From positions 8,374,646-8,438,645 of the forward strand of contig CM067561.1 in assembly GCA_034509755.1 (NCBI GenBank): DNA of 64,000 nt, read 5' to 3'. The position numbers were made by a program, and so were the translations under genes. Positions 33,987-45,793 of this stretch are shown one piece after another. The first letter of the stretch is position 1; each line of letters starts with the position of its first letter. The DNA is from Anisodus tanguticus. Taxonomy: Eukaryota; Streptophyta; Magnoliopsida; Solanales; Solanaceae. The notes below the pieces were generated by a model that saw nothing but the letters and a program-made list of their open reading frames with translations, did no database searches and was not told where the DNA came from.

Positions 33987-35489
33987 TAGAGTCTCATTCA
34001 TTTTAACATGTAAATGGATCGGATCGGGTCGGGTCGGGTTCATTTGGACTGGGCTCGGCAGAAACTGAAAGGGTCTTTTGCCCAAATTTATAATTCATAT
34101 GGAATTAAACACAAACGGTCATTTTTGCCAAAAAAATAGCTATGATTTAAATCATTAATTAGCCAAAATAGTTTCAATTGTAACCAAAATTAGTGCAAAT
34201 TCGATTAAAACGTTCAATCATAACCAATTTAAGAAGCATATGAAATTAAGGCTTATTTGATTTATATATTTGAGATGCAATTAATCATCTACTTAATTAA
34301 ATAAATTTCTTGATCTAACGGGAGAAAATATTTATTAATTAATCATTGTTTAGTTTAAATAATTATTTACTATTTTGAGTTTAAATACTAATACATATGT
34401 TTTAAAATTAAAAGAAATATGTAAAAATATGAAGATGATATACAATAATATACTGGATGATATTTTGTCAAATGCAATAGTGAAATGTCACTGGAATAAT
34501 TTTGTCAAATTTTTTTGGCTTTGAAAGGTGCATATTTAAATCCGTTTGTGATTCAAGAAGTTCGACTAATTAAATAAAATCTATGGAGAGCAAATAGCAA
34601 ATATTAGATGTCAACACTAGTCGTTTTAAGTTTAATAAAAATATTCTGGATTAGATTTTTCTTAAGCTAGGCGAAAAGGTAATGAGACGCCAGCACGCTA
34701 AACGAAAACTAGTGAATCGCAGCATATGCAAGTCAAGATAAATCGGTATGACTTCATGTTATAATTAATTTGCTTATCATGTTGGAGTACTCACAAATCA
34801 TGTCGGATCGTCATGATCTCAAAGCTATAGACAAAGAAGAGGATAAAATACATTTCAGAAATGTAACATGCAAGTCATGAAAGACTGACTAAGTATGACT
34901 TCATGCTATATTCCAACTAACTATCATGTTACTCACAAATCATGTCAGTCATCATAACTTCAAAGCTACAACCAAAGAAGAGAAAATAATACATTTCAAA
35001 ATTGTGGCATACAAGTTATGACATATCGATACGACTTCGTGGTATATTAAAGCTAACTGGCATGTCCAATTACTCATTTATCATACCAAAGTGTCATAAT
35101 TTTAAGTTATTTTATCTTCTTTGATTTCTTTCAATTCTAATTAAGAAATAAATGGAGATCAATGAGATTAAAATTAATGAAAGTTCTTTCAATTACATCA
35201 CTCTCAAACATTTTTTGGTATAAACAATAAGATAAGAATGGTATGTTCCTCCATTTTACTTAGTGGAGTTGCATTTTATTACCATCTCTTCCCAACATCA
35301 AGTCTGATGATCGAAATTATTTGGTACAAGGCTCGTTATTTGAATAACTTACAAAATTATTCCGTTTTATCACATCAATTTAGTTCATTCTATTGGTTCT
35401 TATTGAAGAATCTAGGTTAGCAGAAATGAAATTCTAATGCTAATTTTAAGAATTTATGCGAAGAAGAAGATGAGTTGGTGTCCCCAAAT
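33987..35489. other. AT-rich stretch without recognised gene
   Basis: It begins with the second half of the palindromic H1 target and a (GGGTC)n-like run near 34017-34040, and contains the 141-142 bp tandem repeat at 34728-35117. The open frame at 35238-35420 (60 codons) has no domain. No transposon protein text is visible. This may be among the least transposon-derived DNA in the window. Confidence 0.4.
34728..35117. repeat. Degenerate tandem repeat, period about 141-142 bp, nearly three units
   Basis: Units start at 34728 (GCAAGTCAAG), 34870 (GCAAGTCATG) and 35011 (ACAAGTTATG). Each contains in order a TATGACTTCATG-like segment, a TATCATGTT-like segment, an ACTCACAAATCAT-like segment, and (in the first two) CAAAGCTA...AAAGAAGAG followed by ATACATTTC. 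The third unit is the most diverged and its end is approximate. Confidence 0.8.
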
Positions 35490-37970
35490 TATTCCATTTC
35501 GACATGTTATTCCCCAAATTACCCTTCATGTGGTTTTCTTTAGGTGTGTATGACTTGCGGGGATGAGTGTCACTCATTCCAAGGCAATGAGTTTGTTTCG
35601 GAATGAAGAATCCTAATCTTGAGTTTTCTTAAGTCTTGAAATTGAAAAGTTTGACTAAAAATTGACTTTCTGGTAAAGACATCCGTAATCGAAATCCGAT
35701 GGTTCCGTTAGATCCAGAATGTGGTTTATGACTTAGTCAGGCCGTTGATTTGAGTTCTGAGGAATTTGGGAGTGATTTGAGTATTTTGTTGAGATTATGG
35801 AAATTTAAGGTTTTGGAGTTGACCTTGGTTAACACCGGGTCAAGATGACATTTTTCATAAATTCAAGTAGGCGAGCAAGTCCGAATCGGGTTTTATGACT
35901 GAAATACATATTTGGTTTGTGTCTGAGAGGTCCCAAATGAGTTTCGAGTGTCGGATCGAAAGGACAGGACCTAAAAAATCTGATTTAAGCTATCTGGTTT
36001 CCTTCTTCACAATTGCGGAGAGGCTCTCGCGATCGCGGTAGGCAAAGTCGTTGTTGCGTAGAAGGGTTCATTGGCTGGGTTCGGGTTACACTTTGCAGTA
36101 GCAACATGTGGAGCCTCACGATCATGAAGGCCAATTTGAGACCTAGCAGAATTAAAATCCCAACTTCGATTTTAGACTCCCTTTTCACTTATTTCAAGTT
36201 CTTTAGCTCGATTTGGGGAGATCTCAAGAGGAATTTGTTCATCTAAACTTTGGGGGGGGGGGGGGTAAAATTCTAACCTTAAATTATTCAATTACCACTG
36301 ATTCCTTCAATTATTTAGTAATTAAGATTATAATTTTTTGGTTTTAGCCCTAGTCTAAAGACTAAGATTTTCATGAAATTGAAGGTTCAAATGTGATTAG
36401 AATTTCATGATTTTTAAGATATTGACTATTTAGATTATTTGTAAGATGATTTAAAGATAAATTTCTTAGTTTTGTGTTTGAGGCTCATATTGATTATTTT
36501 GGTTCATTTTTGGGTCTCGGGGAAAGTATGACAATATAGGTATAACTCGTATACTCATTTAGAACATGTAAATGATAGATTTGGACCGAGAAACTTCTCG
36601 AAAATGAAAGGCAATTGCTTGAGGGATTCATGACACATTGATCGACCTTCGAGGTAGGTTATGACTTACTCTTTTAGATTCCAATTGGAGATGCACATAT
36701 AGAGTATAAATGTTGTCGGGGTATGGCATGTGAGCATTCGGGAATTGAATGTGGTGACAAATCCACTGTCTTGGTATGGTTATTTTTATTGGGCTATGTT
36801 AGCCATGTTGAAGTTTTACTTGTGAGTTTAGATTCCCATTCATATTCATCATTCAACATCTTGTTAATACCATGAGAAAATGATTATTCTTGAAATTGAA
36901 TTGCTAAAATGAGATTATACGACACTTGCTTACACTTTTCATACTTTCTTGATATTATTAGCATATGATACAATGCATGCTCCATTCATGCATACATACA
37001 CATTGTTGAAATGAGTCATTGATTGAGGTACGAGATAGTTGGATGAGACCGGAAAAGAGTTAAGAATGATGCTTTCGCAGCCCGAGGGGAAATGATTCTT
37101 GGTGTTATGATATGAGATAATTCAATATGATAAGATATGGTTCTCATCCTCCGAGGAAAAAATGTCGGATGGTAGTGAAAGGTATATGGGACCTCGTGAG
37201 TCCCCTATGGGTTATGAATACATGGCAAAGCCTTTAGCTTGTGTATACTCGGTTGTACTGGCCAGTTACATTGCATATCATCCTTAATTGACTACGTTGT
37301 TCCATGATACATTCTTATGATTTAATGAAAATGTTTATATTTTGTACTTGTATTTGATAAAGACTATATTTTTATGGCTAAATCAAGAAAGAATTAAGCT
37401 TTATGACCTGAATTGGATCTGGACTTGGTAATCTCATAATCTAAGGGAACAAGTGACTTTCTTCACTATGTGTGGTCCGTAAATATTTATATTGTCTATG
37501 CATGTTTCTTCGTTGTCGACCTATGATACTTACGAGGTACTAGTATTGTACGCATACTACATTTGCTGCACTTTTATGCAGATATAGATCTGGTTTCCAG
37601 TTCAAGACTTCGTGGATTATCCCAGGCACGACTTTCGAGACTTTCAGGGTGAGCTACACGGTTGACCCGTGTCCCCTAAAACTCTCATCTTTTCTTGCTT
37701 TTTGCATTTGATTTCCATAGACAATTTATTTCATCACACGCGACATGTATCAGAATTATTATTAGCGCTCGTGTACGACTTAAATATGATTTAGGGATAT
37801 GGCTTGTACTTTGACTTTATCCACTATTTATGTTATTCATACTTAAGGAGAATCTTGCTTACTTAACTTTTCCGCTTTAAATTTAAATTTGTATCTGGTG
37901 ATTTTAGAATGGTTCGCCTACCGGTGGGATAGTGTAGGTGCCATCATGACCCGTGATTTGGATCATGACA
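35490..37970 (+). repeat. D1 5' LTR (gypsy)
   Basis: This plus-strand non-coding block ends GGATCATGACA, followed by a primer-site-like sequence and a gag remnant. It matches the block from 53615 in order along its length. It contains the conserved segment GTCGACCTATGATAC...TTGCTGCACTTTTATGCAG at 37515-37583, also present in A-family LTRs. The start is approximate because no terminal TG or target duplication could be fixed. The run of 14 G at 36252-36265 lies within it. Confidence 0.75.
36252..36265. repeat. Poly(G) run, 14 bases
   Basis: Fourteen consecutive G bases lie in the D1 LTR. The related D2 LTR has only GAGGGG at the matching place near 54385, so this run expanded in D1. Confidence 0.85.
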
Positions 37971-37973
37971 AGT

Positions 37974-37985
37974 TTGTATCAGATC
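37974..37985 (+). other. D1 primer binding site (Met-tRNA type, mutated)
   Basis: TTGTATCAGATC lies four bases after the LTR end and differs at two positions from the common TGGTATCAGAGC. It supports the plus orientation and the 5' LTR assignment. Confidence 0.65.
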
Positions 37986-38249
37986 TCCTAGGTTCATCGG
38001 TCTAATGATTACAAGAGCGATGTCTAGTAGAGCCTTGCGGATTGGTACGTAGATGTCCGTACCCATCCTCGAGAGGCTATGGAATATTTAGGAAATTTCA
38101 TTTCTTCTATGTTTTCATGCTAGTTCATTCTTACTGGTATCTAGTTCACTCTTTTCGTGAAAGTTCAATCCGATTGGTATCTAGTTCACTCTTTTTGTGC
38201 GAGTTTGTTCAGATTGATAGCTTAACCTCATTATTCTATTCTCTAACAG

Positions 38250-40646
38250 ATGGTGAGGATGTGATTGATCGTTGTTGGAGGCTAAGATCATGTAACCGCA
38301 CACATGCCCGCTATCATCATTGTTGCATATGGATGAGGTAGGGGACGCGGCAAGGGCAGAGGTTGTGCTGATATACAATCTAGGGGCCCAGTACCAGCAC
38401 TAGCACAAGACCCTATTAGGGATGTGAGTCCAGATCTTGAGGATATACCGGAGAAGGATCCGGTTCCCGCATATGAGTTTGGACCGACACAGACACCGTC
38501 GGGGTTTGTTGCTACTCCTAACCTTCAGGAGGCCTTATTTCGTGTGTTGGATTATTTTGAGAGTATAGCCTAGGTGGGCATGATACCAGTAACTCTAGAC
38601 GGTGTTCAGACAAGGGTAGAGCTCAGACTCCTGATGTTATGGCTGTCATAGGGTTTCAAACTCTGAAGGCACGACCGACTGCCGATGTGGCTTCTCGCAT
38701 TGATGTAGTTCATTTAGCAGATTTTTCTCTTCAGCTTGTTGTTGGGCTAGTGATGGTCCATGAGGAGGAGAAATTGTTTGAGAGATTCACTAAGATGTTT
38801 CCTCCTTGTTTGCAATGTACCCCTGGGGAGGATACACATGAGTTTATTGTTTAATGTCATGAGAAACTTCATAAGCTAGGGGTTGTGGAAGCGCACAGGT
38901 CGACTATGTTGATTTTCAGTTGATTGGGTACGCCATGCAATGGTGTAGATATTATATAGAGTGCCGACTAGCTGGATCACCGCCTTTGACTTGGACTTAG
39001 TTTTATTAGGTATTTCTGGAGAAGTACATTCCTAAAAATTGAGAGATAGGAGGAGAGACGAGTTCATAGTCCTAGAACAAAGAAGTTTGTCAGTTGTAGA
39101 GTATGAGGCTAGATTTCACGCCTTAGCCTATTATAATTGTCATTTCTCCCCATTGAGACTGAGAGAGTGAGACGACTTATGAAGGGTTTACCCTTCCGCT
39201 TTGATTGGCGACCTTACAGGTAGTAGCTTCTGGGGCTACTTTTCAAGCAGTAGTTGATCATGCCAAGGAGGTTAAGTCAGTGATGTTTTAGGATCATGGT
39301 AGAGGTGGCGAGAATAGGGGTCACAAATTTGGTAGTTACAGTGGTCCTTCTAGGGGTGGGGGACACTATGACGGAGGTCATCATTTCATTCCAATCACCT
39401 CATCCAGCAAATACTTCAGGCTTTAGCAGGTGGTTCTTCAGGGCACAATGGGTACAGTTTTGGGCAAACGTCCCGATGTTCTTACTCTCAATACTCAGAC
39501 CGTGGAGGGTATTATGGTTCTTCCGTGTCGGTTCAGCAGCCCATGACAGGCAAGAGTTGCTATGAGTGTGGCGACCTAGGTCATTTCTAGAGAGAGTGGC
39601 CCAGAGTTAGACAGGGTGGAGACCAATAGAGCTCCTGGTGTCAGGCACCCAACTCATCAACACCTCCAACCAGAGGAGGCAGATATTTTAGTAGAGGAGG
39701 TTCGCAGTATGGCAGAGGAAGTCATCAGCCCAGTAAGGGTGATTCTCAATCAGTGAGGGGTAGAGCTTAGACAGGATATGGTGGTCGTGGAGGCACATAG
39801 TTCGAGGGTAGACATGCATATATCTATGCTTTTCCTGGTAGATTAGAGGTCGAGGCTTCTGATGCGGTTATCACAGGTATTATTTCGATTTGCATCGGTT
39901 TGCCTCAATTTTATTTGATTCAGGCTCTACTTTGTCCTATGTGTCTATTTATTTCTCTACGGGTCTTGATATGCTATGTTATTTGCTTGATTCACCCATT
40001 TGTCTTTATTCTTGTTGATGATTTTGTGGTAGTGGATCGAGTCTACCGGTCTTGTATGGTTATATTTATGGGATACGACACTTGGACGAATTTCGTTATC
40101 CTTGATATGATGGATTTTTATATTATTTGGGGTATGGATTGGTATTTCCGTATCATGCGAATTTGGACTATCATACCAAGATGGTCACGTTGGCCATGTC
40201 GGGTATTCCGGAGTGGAAGGGTACTCCCATCCCTGCACCAAAAGATCATATCGTTCCTTCAAGCGAGTAAGTTGGTGGATAAGAGGTGTTTGGATTATTT
40301 GGCTTACATCCGGAATACTACCGTTAATACTTCTTCACTTAAGTCGGTGCCGGTAGTGAGAGAGTTTCCGAAGAGTTTCCCGACAGACTTTCCTGGTATG
40401 CCGAGACATTGATATTTGTATTAATTTGGAGCAAAGCACTAGACCTATTTGTATGCCATCATATCGGATGACACCGACAGAGTTGAAGGAACAATTGTAG
40501 GACTTATTGAGCAAGGAATTCATTAGAACTAGTGTTTCCCCTTGGGATGCTCCTGCGTTATTTGTGAAGAAAAATGATGGTACTATGCGGATATGTGTTG
40601 ACTATCGATAATTGAACAAGGTTACAATTAGGAACAAGTATCCTAT
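38250..40646 (+). pseudogene. D1 gag-protease-RT remnant (Ty3-gypsy), truncated in RT
   Basis: The probable gag start is ATG 38250 (MVRM), followed by a GRGRGKGRG-like basic stretch. Capsid text includes EEEKLFERFTKMFPPCLQ and GEDTHEFIV near 38760-38855. A knuckle CYECGDLGHF then a stop, with REWPR, lies at 39556-39605; its last cysteine is tryptophan. The protease motif FDSGSTLSYVS is intact at 39905-39950, followed by an IIWGMDWY segment. RT starts near 40440 with PSYRMTPTELKEQL, SPWDAPALFVKKNDGTMR and LNKVTIRNKYPI, and stops dead at 40646, where unit E begins. RNase H and integrase are missing. Many stops are present. Confidence 0.82.
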
Positions 40647-41877
40647 TGATACGATTCACTTTTACGCAAGTGCAAAAGCTACTATCACAACTTGACTCCA
40701 ATATTTTATTTTTTGAAACAGAATTGCCACCTAATTAATTTTTGAAATTAGGAAACCATTTTTTATTAAAGGTTTGTTAGTTCGAAAACTTTTGAAAAGA
40801 GAACCAAAGTTCAAGTAAGGATTCTAATGATACCTGAGGAAGGTGTTAGACATTTGGTATTAAGTATCCGCCCAATTCGCTTTACTTACGAGTTATAATA
40901 TTATGGTTAAATTTTTTATTTGCTTAAAAAAAATATGTTTTAAAAGATATGTATAAAGAAGTAGAGTTTTACTTATTCATGACATTTTGAAAAGAGAGAC
41001 TTTTAAAAAGTCTTTCGATCTAAATAAAACAGGTTTGCGAGATTAAGTCTACTTCTACTATCCTTCTAGATGAAAACACATCCAAAATTTCTATGGTCCA
41101 AAAATAGTATAAGTACTTATTTGAGTCGGTTAAGAAAACAATTTGATGTGTTTCACTTTAAAATTGAAACCATGATTCTATATGTTAGAAACAAAGACTT
41201 GCAAATTTGTTAGAAATGCTCAAGTAAATTTTCTTTGAAATTCTTTCAAGAAAACAAAGTTTTTATACTGATTTATTTCACAACAGTCTGATTTTTAAAT
41301 GGGCCAAGGCCCAGAACCCGTTTCCCCTGTTTCCTGTTACTCGCTGGGCTAGGCCCAAAAACATTTGTGTTACATGGGTCACGGCCCAAAAAACAGTTGA
41401 GATTTCAATCCGCTCTAAGTAAAACTTCCAAACACAGTCCATTTTTGCACAATGTTTTCTCGAAAACAGTTTTCTTTGAAAGAATCAGTTACAAACATAT
41501 TTATATTATCTTTTGTTGGGTCATTGATTTTGAAATCGGGTTCCTATTCATACTATAGATGTCCGCATCAAGATTCCAACTGCTATTCTAAAGGTTCCAA
41601 TAAACACATTAGCGTGTTTTTACATATACAAGCAAACAAAGGCAAATGCGAAATTTGCTAGTGGGTGTACTAAGCCCATTAGTGGAAAAAAATAATTTTC
41701 ACCCATTGATGGGCCTTCAAGGTCTAGGCCGACCTCCACTCTCTGTTTGTTTGTACGAGAGGTGCGCCCATGTCTTCATGGGGCTAACTCGATACAATAA
41801 GGTTTTGGGCTTTGAGCCCAATAGAAGGATCAAATGATGTGGATAAGCTCAAGGGGGGACATTTCATGCAAGGACAA

Positions 41878-41891
41878 GGGGGGGGGGGGGG
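41878..41891. repeat. Poly(G) run, 14 bases
   Basis: Fourteen G bases lie inside unit E, continuing a G/A-rich stretch with another GGGGGG at about 41853. Confidence 0.85.
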
Positions 41892-44800
41892 AAGGAAGAT
41901 GGGAGTTAGAAGGTACCCACACGTAATCAGTCTAAATAATAAATTGATCTGTCATATAGAGGATATTAATCACTTAAGCACTGGACATACACACAGAAGA
42001 GAATAGACAATACACTTCAAGTTAAAATTCATCCAAGCCCATGTAGTTAAGAAAATGGAGAAGACAGATAGGCCCAATTTTGGTGTGGGTTGAAAATAAT
42101 GCACAAGCCCATTTCAGCTGATTCAGAGGATACAAACACCAAACAGGCCCAAACTACAGCAAATGCCATTATTCACATATTTTAATATTACAAGACACTC
42201 AATTTGTACATTTTTTGCATTTAGAAATATGTGATACTGTAAATTAGAGGTATAATTCATGCAGGTTACTTAAGTAAATCGAAGGAGACAAGGGAATTAA
42301 GTAATATACACACAAGATATATTTCCTTGCACCTTCCCTATACTCCAAATATACATGGGTATATATTGATATACGCCAAATATAGAGGTCATGTGTATAC
42401 CTTATATATTCAGGGGTATACCTGAGTTACATGGAAAGTTAGCATACTGAGGACATACATATTCATGAGCACAAAGGTAGTAGAAATCAGACAAACAAAT
42501 TCATTCAAAAGCAGCAGGTTCAAACACCCTCACGTCCTTCTACCCAGGGTTATGCATCTATTAAAGGTCTTCAAATCAGGAAAATTCAATGAACAGGGTT
42601 CTCAAAATACTTCAAGCAATTGACAACTAACAAGTAGGTGTAAGTCTTACCCCAACACAATCAGAAAGGAGATCTATTTCACTTTGTGTGCTACTATGCA
42701 AGGGGATAAGCAGAAGCTGACTAGATTATGTCTTGACATTTTAAGGGAAGAGGTAAACTCAGAGGGGACAAAATCAAATAATAATACTCATATATTTCAT
42801 CCTATGGCATTATGCAAACAGGTTATCTTTCAGTTAAATCCAGGCCTGGATGATCTCATACTTGCCACAACAAAATGGACAATACAGATATGGTCAAGTT
42901 CAATATCAGCAGGAGCGAAAAAGGATCAAAACAAGATACATGCTCATAGTTTACTTAGTCATAATAGCAAAAGATAAAATACAATCAACGTGACCCATTT
43001 AAGCAACTAAAACAGCTATGCACTCACAGTACCTGATATTAGGTGGAATATGCAACAGTAGATGGTTTCCTACTGTGTTGTCATTCAAATTCATTCAAGC
43101 AAGGATCAGAATATTCAGAGATTAACAAAACATGTTGTTTAAAGCAGTGGGGGAATTCCTAGCACTTTATAATCATTTTTAAAGAGCAGACTCAGGCCTA
43201 GACCTATTACACGTACTTAGAGGGCCCCCAAAACTTAAAGAAATGTCAAGGAGGAACCCTTGACTCAGAGCAAACTATAATGAAGCTGAGTTCCCCCCTA
43301 ACTCCAAGCTTCACCTTGAGCTCATGAGATAGGGACATCACTCAATGCCATCGTTCAAGTATGTGGCACCTCTTACACACATACATTAAAATGGGCTCAA
43401 TAACAATAGCATTCTTGACTTAGTAAGATTATTAGATTCTAAGTGTGGCAAGTATTCACTTAATCAGCTATTCAGACAAGGGTCTATTGGTCAACTAGTA
43501 CAGGATTTTACTAGATTTAAACTTCTTATTCTTGTTCACGGTATTAAACCAATGCAGTATTCATTCTAAACATGTGTTAGGAAATAAAGGCCATCTAACT
43601 AGTTCTTAAACATGTTTAATGTATTCAGCAACTCAGCATATTTTAAAAAGATGAGGAAAAGGGGAAGAGGATCATGCTTGATAACTAAAGGAAGTATACT
43701 GACACACACTCATACCATGCAAGGAAACACAAGTTATCATGATCATACAAAACTGCAGCCACAAGGAATAAGGGGGAAAAGGAAAGGGTAATGAGCTGGG
43801 TTTTGGACTAGGAGTAGGGCAAAGGAGGTTGAGCACCATTAAGATGGCCAAACTCTGCCCAGTATAATCATGAAAAATATATCTCCTAACCTCAAACCAT
43901 CTCAAACTCAAACCAATCTCAATCAGTAAAGCAAAAGAAGGCAACAAATCATGATTTCAAACTTCACAAGATAGTCCAGATAAACACAGAAGTAGTGAAA
44001 GACTTATAAGGGACAACATTAAGTCTAAAGCACAGAATAATCATTCTATAACTAAATGTTTGGAAGAGAACCTTGACCTCAAGTTATAAATCACACACAA
44101 GCCTTAACTAACCACTAATTATCAAGACTCAACCTAAGTTAACTATCCCCAAAGATGTCCTAGATCAGAACAAGATTCTTCGTTTAATCTTAACTTTTCA
44201 TGAGTTTAGACTAATCACTAGGTGGACATTTAAAAGAAAATCAGTTATACTAACAGTTAAACATGCATCAAGAGTTTATAATCATAGTTACTGAACCATA
44301 ATTTATTGCACATTGACCCTCTTAACCTTTTAGATAGCAATTATAACAGCTAATCCAAACAACACCTCTATTAGACTAACACATGTTAACCTCTAGTTCA
44401 TTTGAACCATTGAGAATCATTACATGGACTGATGAGAAAGTATTTATACAGTTAAGACCATATAAAAGAACACTTGGACTAATTCGTGATTGTCATATCA
44501 ACTTAAACTAATGCAAATGAGACTAGATTAACAACCACATCACATGAATGCACATAAGGTTCATTTCTAAACTAAAACAGAATCTTGATGTATTAATCAA
44601 CACTACATTACAACAAGACCAAACAAATAAGCTAAAAATTTGCTAATCGGCCTATAATTTATCCAAACAGAAGCTAAATGCAAAAGAAACTAACAAGGAT
44701 GAAGCATTACATCTTGTAGTGGCAACCAAATCAAGGTTGGAGTTTGAGAGAGTCCTCCGTGAGCCCCCCACAGTACACAACTCAACCACAAAGAAAGGAA

Positions 44801-45139
44801 AAGGAAAATTTTAGACTAAAAGGACCAAACTAGGATCAATTAAAGATCTTTGGAAAAAAATCAAAACCCTAGGTAGATCCAAATTTCAATCCAACAACCT
44901 CAAAGGAGGTTTAGAGTTTTAAAATGCTCGAAAACTTGTTCAAACCTCTCCAAACTTGTGAAATCAGTTGGCAAGGGGTTCTTTGTATAGAACTCCACCC
45001 CTAGGGTTTTCGATAGCCCAGATCGATGTGGGATAAGTGCGTTTTGGGGAGAAAAGTCTTTCCAGTTTGTGGGAATCCAATCAAAATCAAGTATTCAAAA
45101 TCGAAGCCAAATATAAACGATTAAGAATCACAGAGAAAA

Positions 45140-45438
45140 AGTCCTCCGGGGCATAGTCCAGTGGCAAAGCCTGGGCGCTATAAGGCGCTCTGGCATGGGA
45201 CAGCGTGGGTTCGATTCCCCGCAAAGACGAAGAAATTCTGCGTGTTGGGGAATTTGACGACCTTGTCTCATTGATCAACAGTACGCTCCCGTAAAACCTG
45301 GCCACCGGAAAGACATCCCGCGATTTACCTTGCGGTGATAGTTGTTGAAGGACCGGTGCTTATTACCTAGGGACGACGTCAGGTAATACCTGGGTGAAGT
45401 AGTCGGTAGCGCGCAAAGCGCAAGAAACCCTGGATTAT

Positions 45439-45490
<52 letters not shown>
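45140..45490 (+). mobile_element. tRNA-derived SINE with 51-nt poly(A)
   Basis: A 351-bp non-autonomous retroposon. Its head has RNA polymerase III internal promoter boxes: box A TAGTCCAGTGG at 45154-45164 and box B GGGTTCGATTCCC at 45207-45219. The body ends CCCTGGATTATC and then an uninterrupted A run at 45440-45490. It is flanked by AAGAATCACAGAGAAAA at 45123-45139 and 45489-45505 (the right copy overlaps the A tail). It encodes no protein and depends on LINE enzymes. The pure tail and exact 17-bp duplication suggest a recent insertion. I do not assign a named SINE family. Confidence 0.93.
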
Positions 45491-45492
<2 letters not shown>

Positions 45493-45793
45493 ATCACAGA
45501 GAAAAGACGAAAAGAGGGGCAACTTTACCTATTTTGTGGCGATACCGTAGCGTAGAGGTGAGAAAGGGTAAGAGCATTAATTTTTCTTACCCAAAATGAG
45601 CGCACAAGTACTGTAAAGGCGCCATGCGCATGAAACTTTACCATTTCTGGAAAAGAGTGACATGAGAGAGAGAGAATGTGAGGGCGGCTGCTAGGGTTTG
45701 AAGCCCTTTGCATGAGATTGTTCGAGTATGACCTAATGGATTTAGGTTTAGACAATTAAAGGAGTATTGGGCTAGGTCAGGTTCTTAACAGAC

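Larger units (their letters stand above)
40647..45790 (-). repeat. Unit E: long LTR-like non-coding block, possibly an Ogre/Tat-type solo LTR
   Basis: Read on the minus strand, it opens TGTTAAGAACC at 45790 and closes GTGAATCGTATCA at 40647, giving a TG...CA form of about 5.1 kb including a SINE. The 5' end resembles an LTR promoter and leader (CT-rich and AG-rich tracts). The other end has text like GAATTGCCACCTAATT at about 40721, which I associate from memory with Ogre-type repeats. No gag-pol is present. No target duplication is visible: the left flank is D1 RT, but the right flank is the A3 LTR only three bases away. Open frames within it (for example 42684-42977 and 43672-43947) have no recognisable product. 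Confidence 0.45.

Noticed and set aside
33706..34085. Overlapping plus and minus open frames of 120 and 96 codons at the right end of H1
   Set aside because: Both read through the GC-rich subterminal repeats of H1; the translations are repetitive and have no domain.
42684..43947. Open frames of 91-97 codons in unit E
   Set aside because: No recognisable domain and no conserved neighbour; consistent with chance in LTR-like DNA.
45147..45220. Possible tRNA gene with A and B boxes
   Set aside because: No cloverleaf with paired acceptor stem is evident. The sequence continues into a SINE body with poly(A) and flanking duplications, so it is the SINE head.
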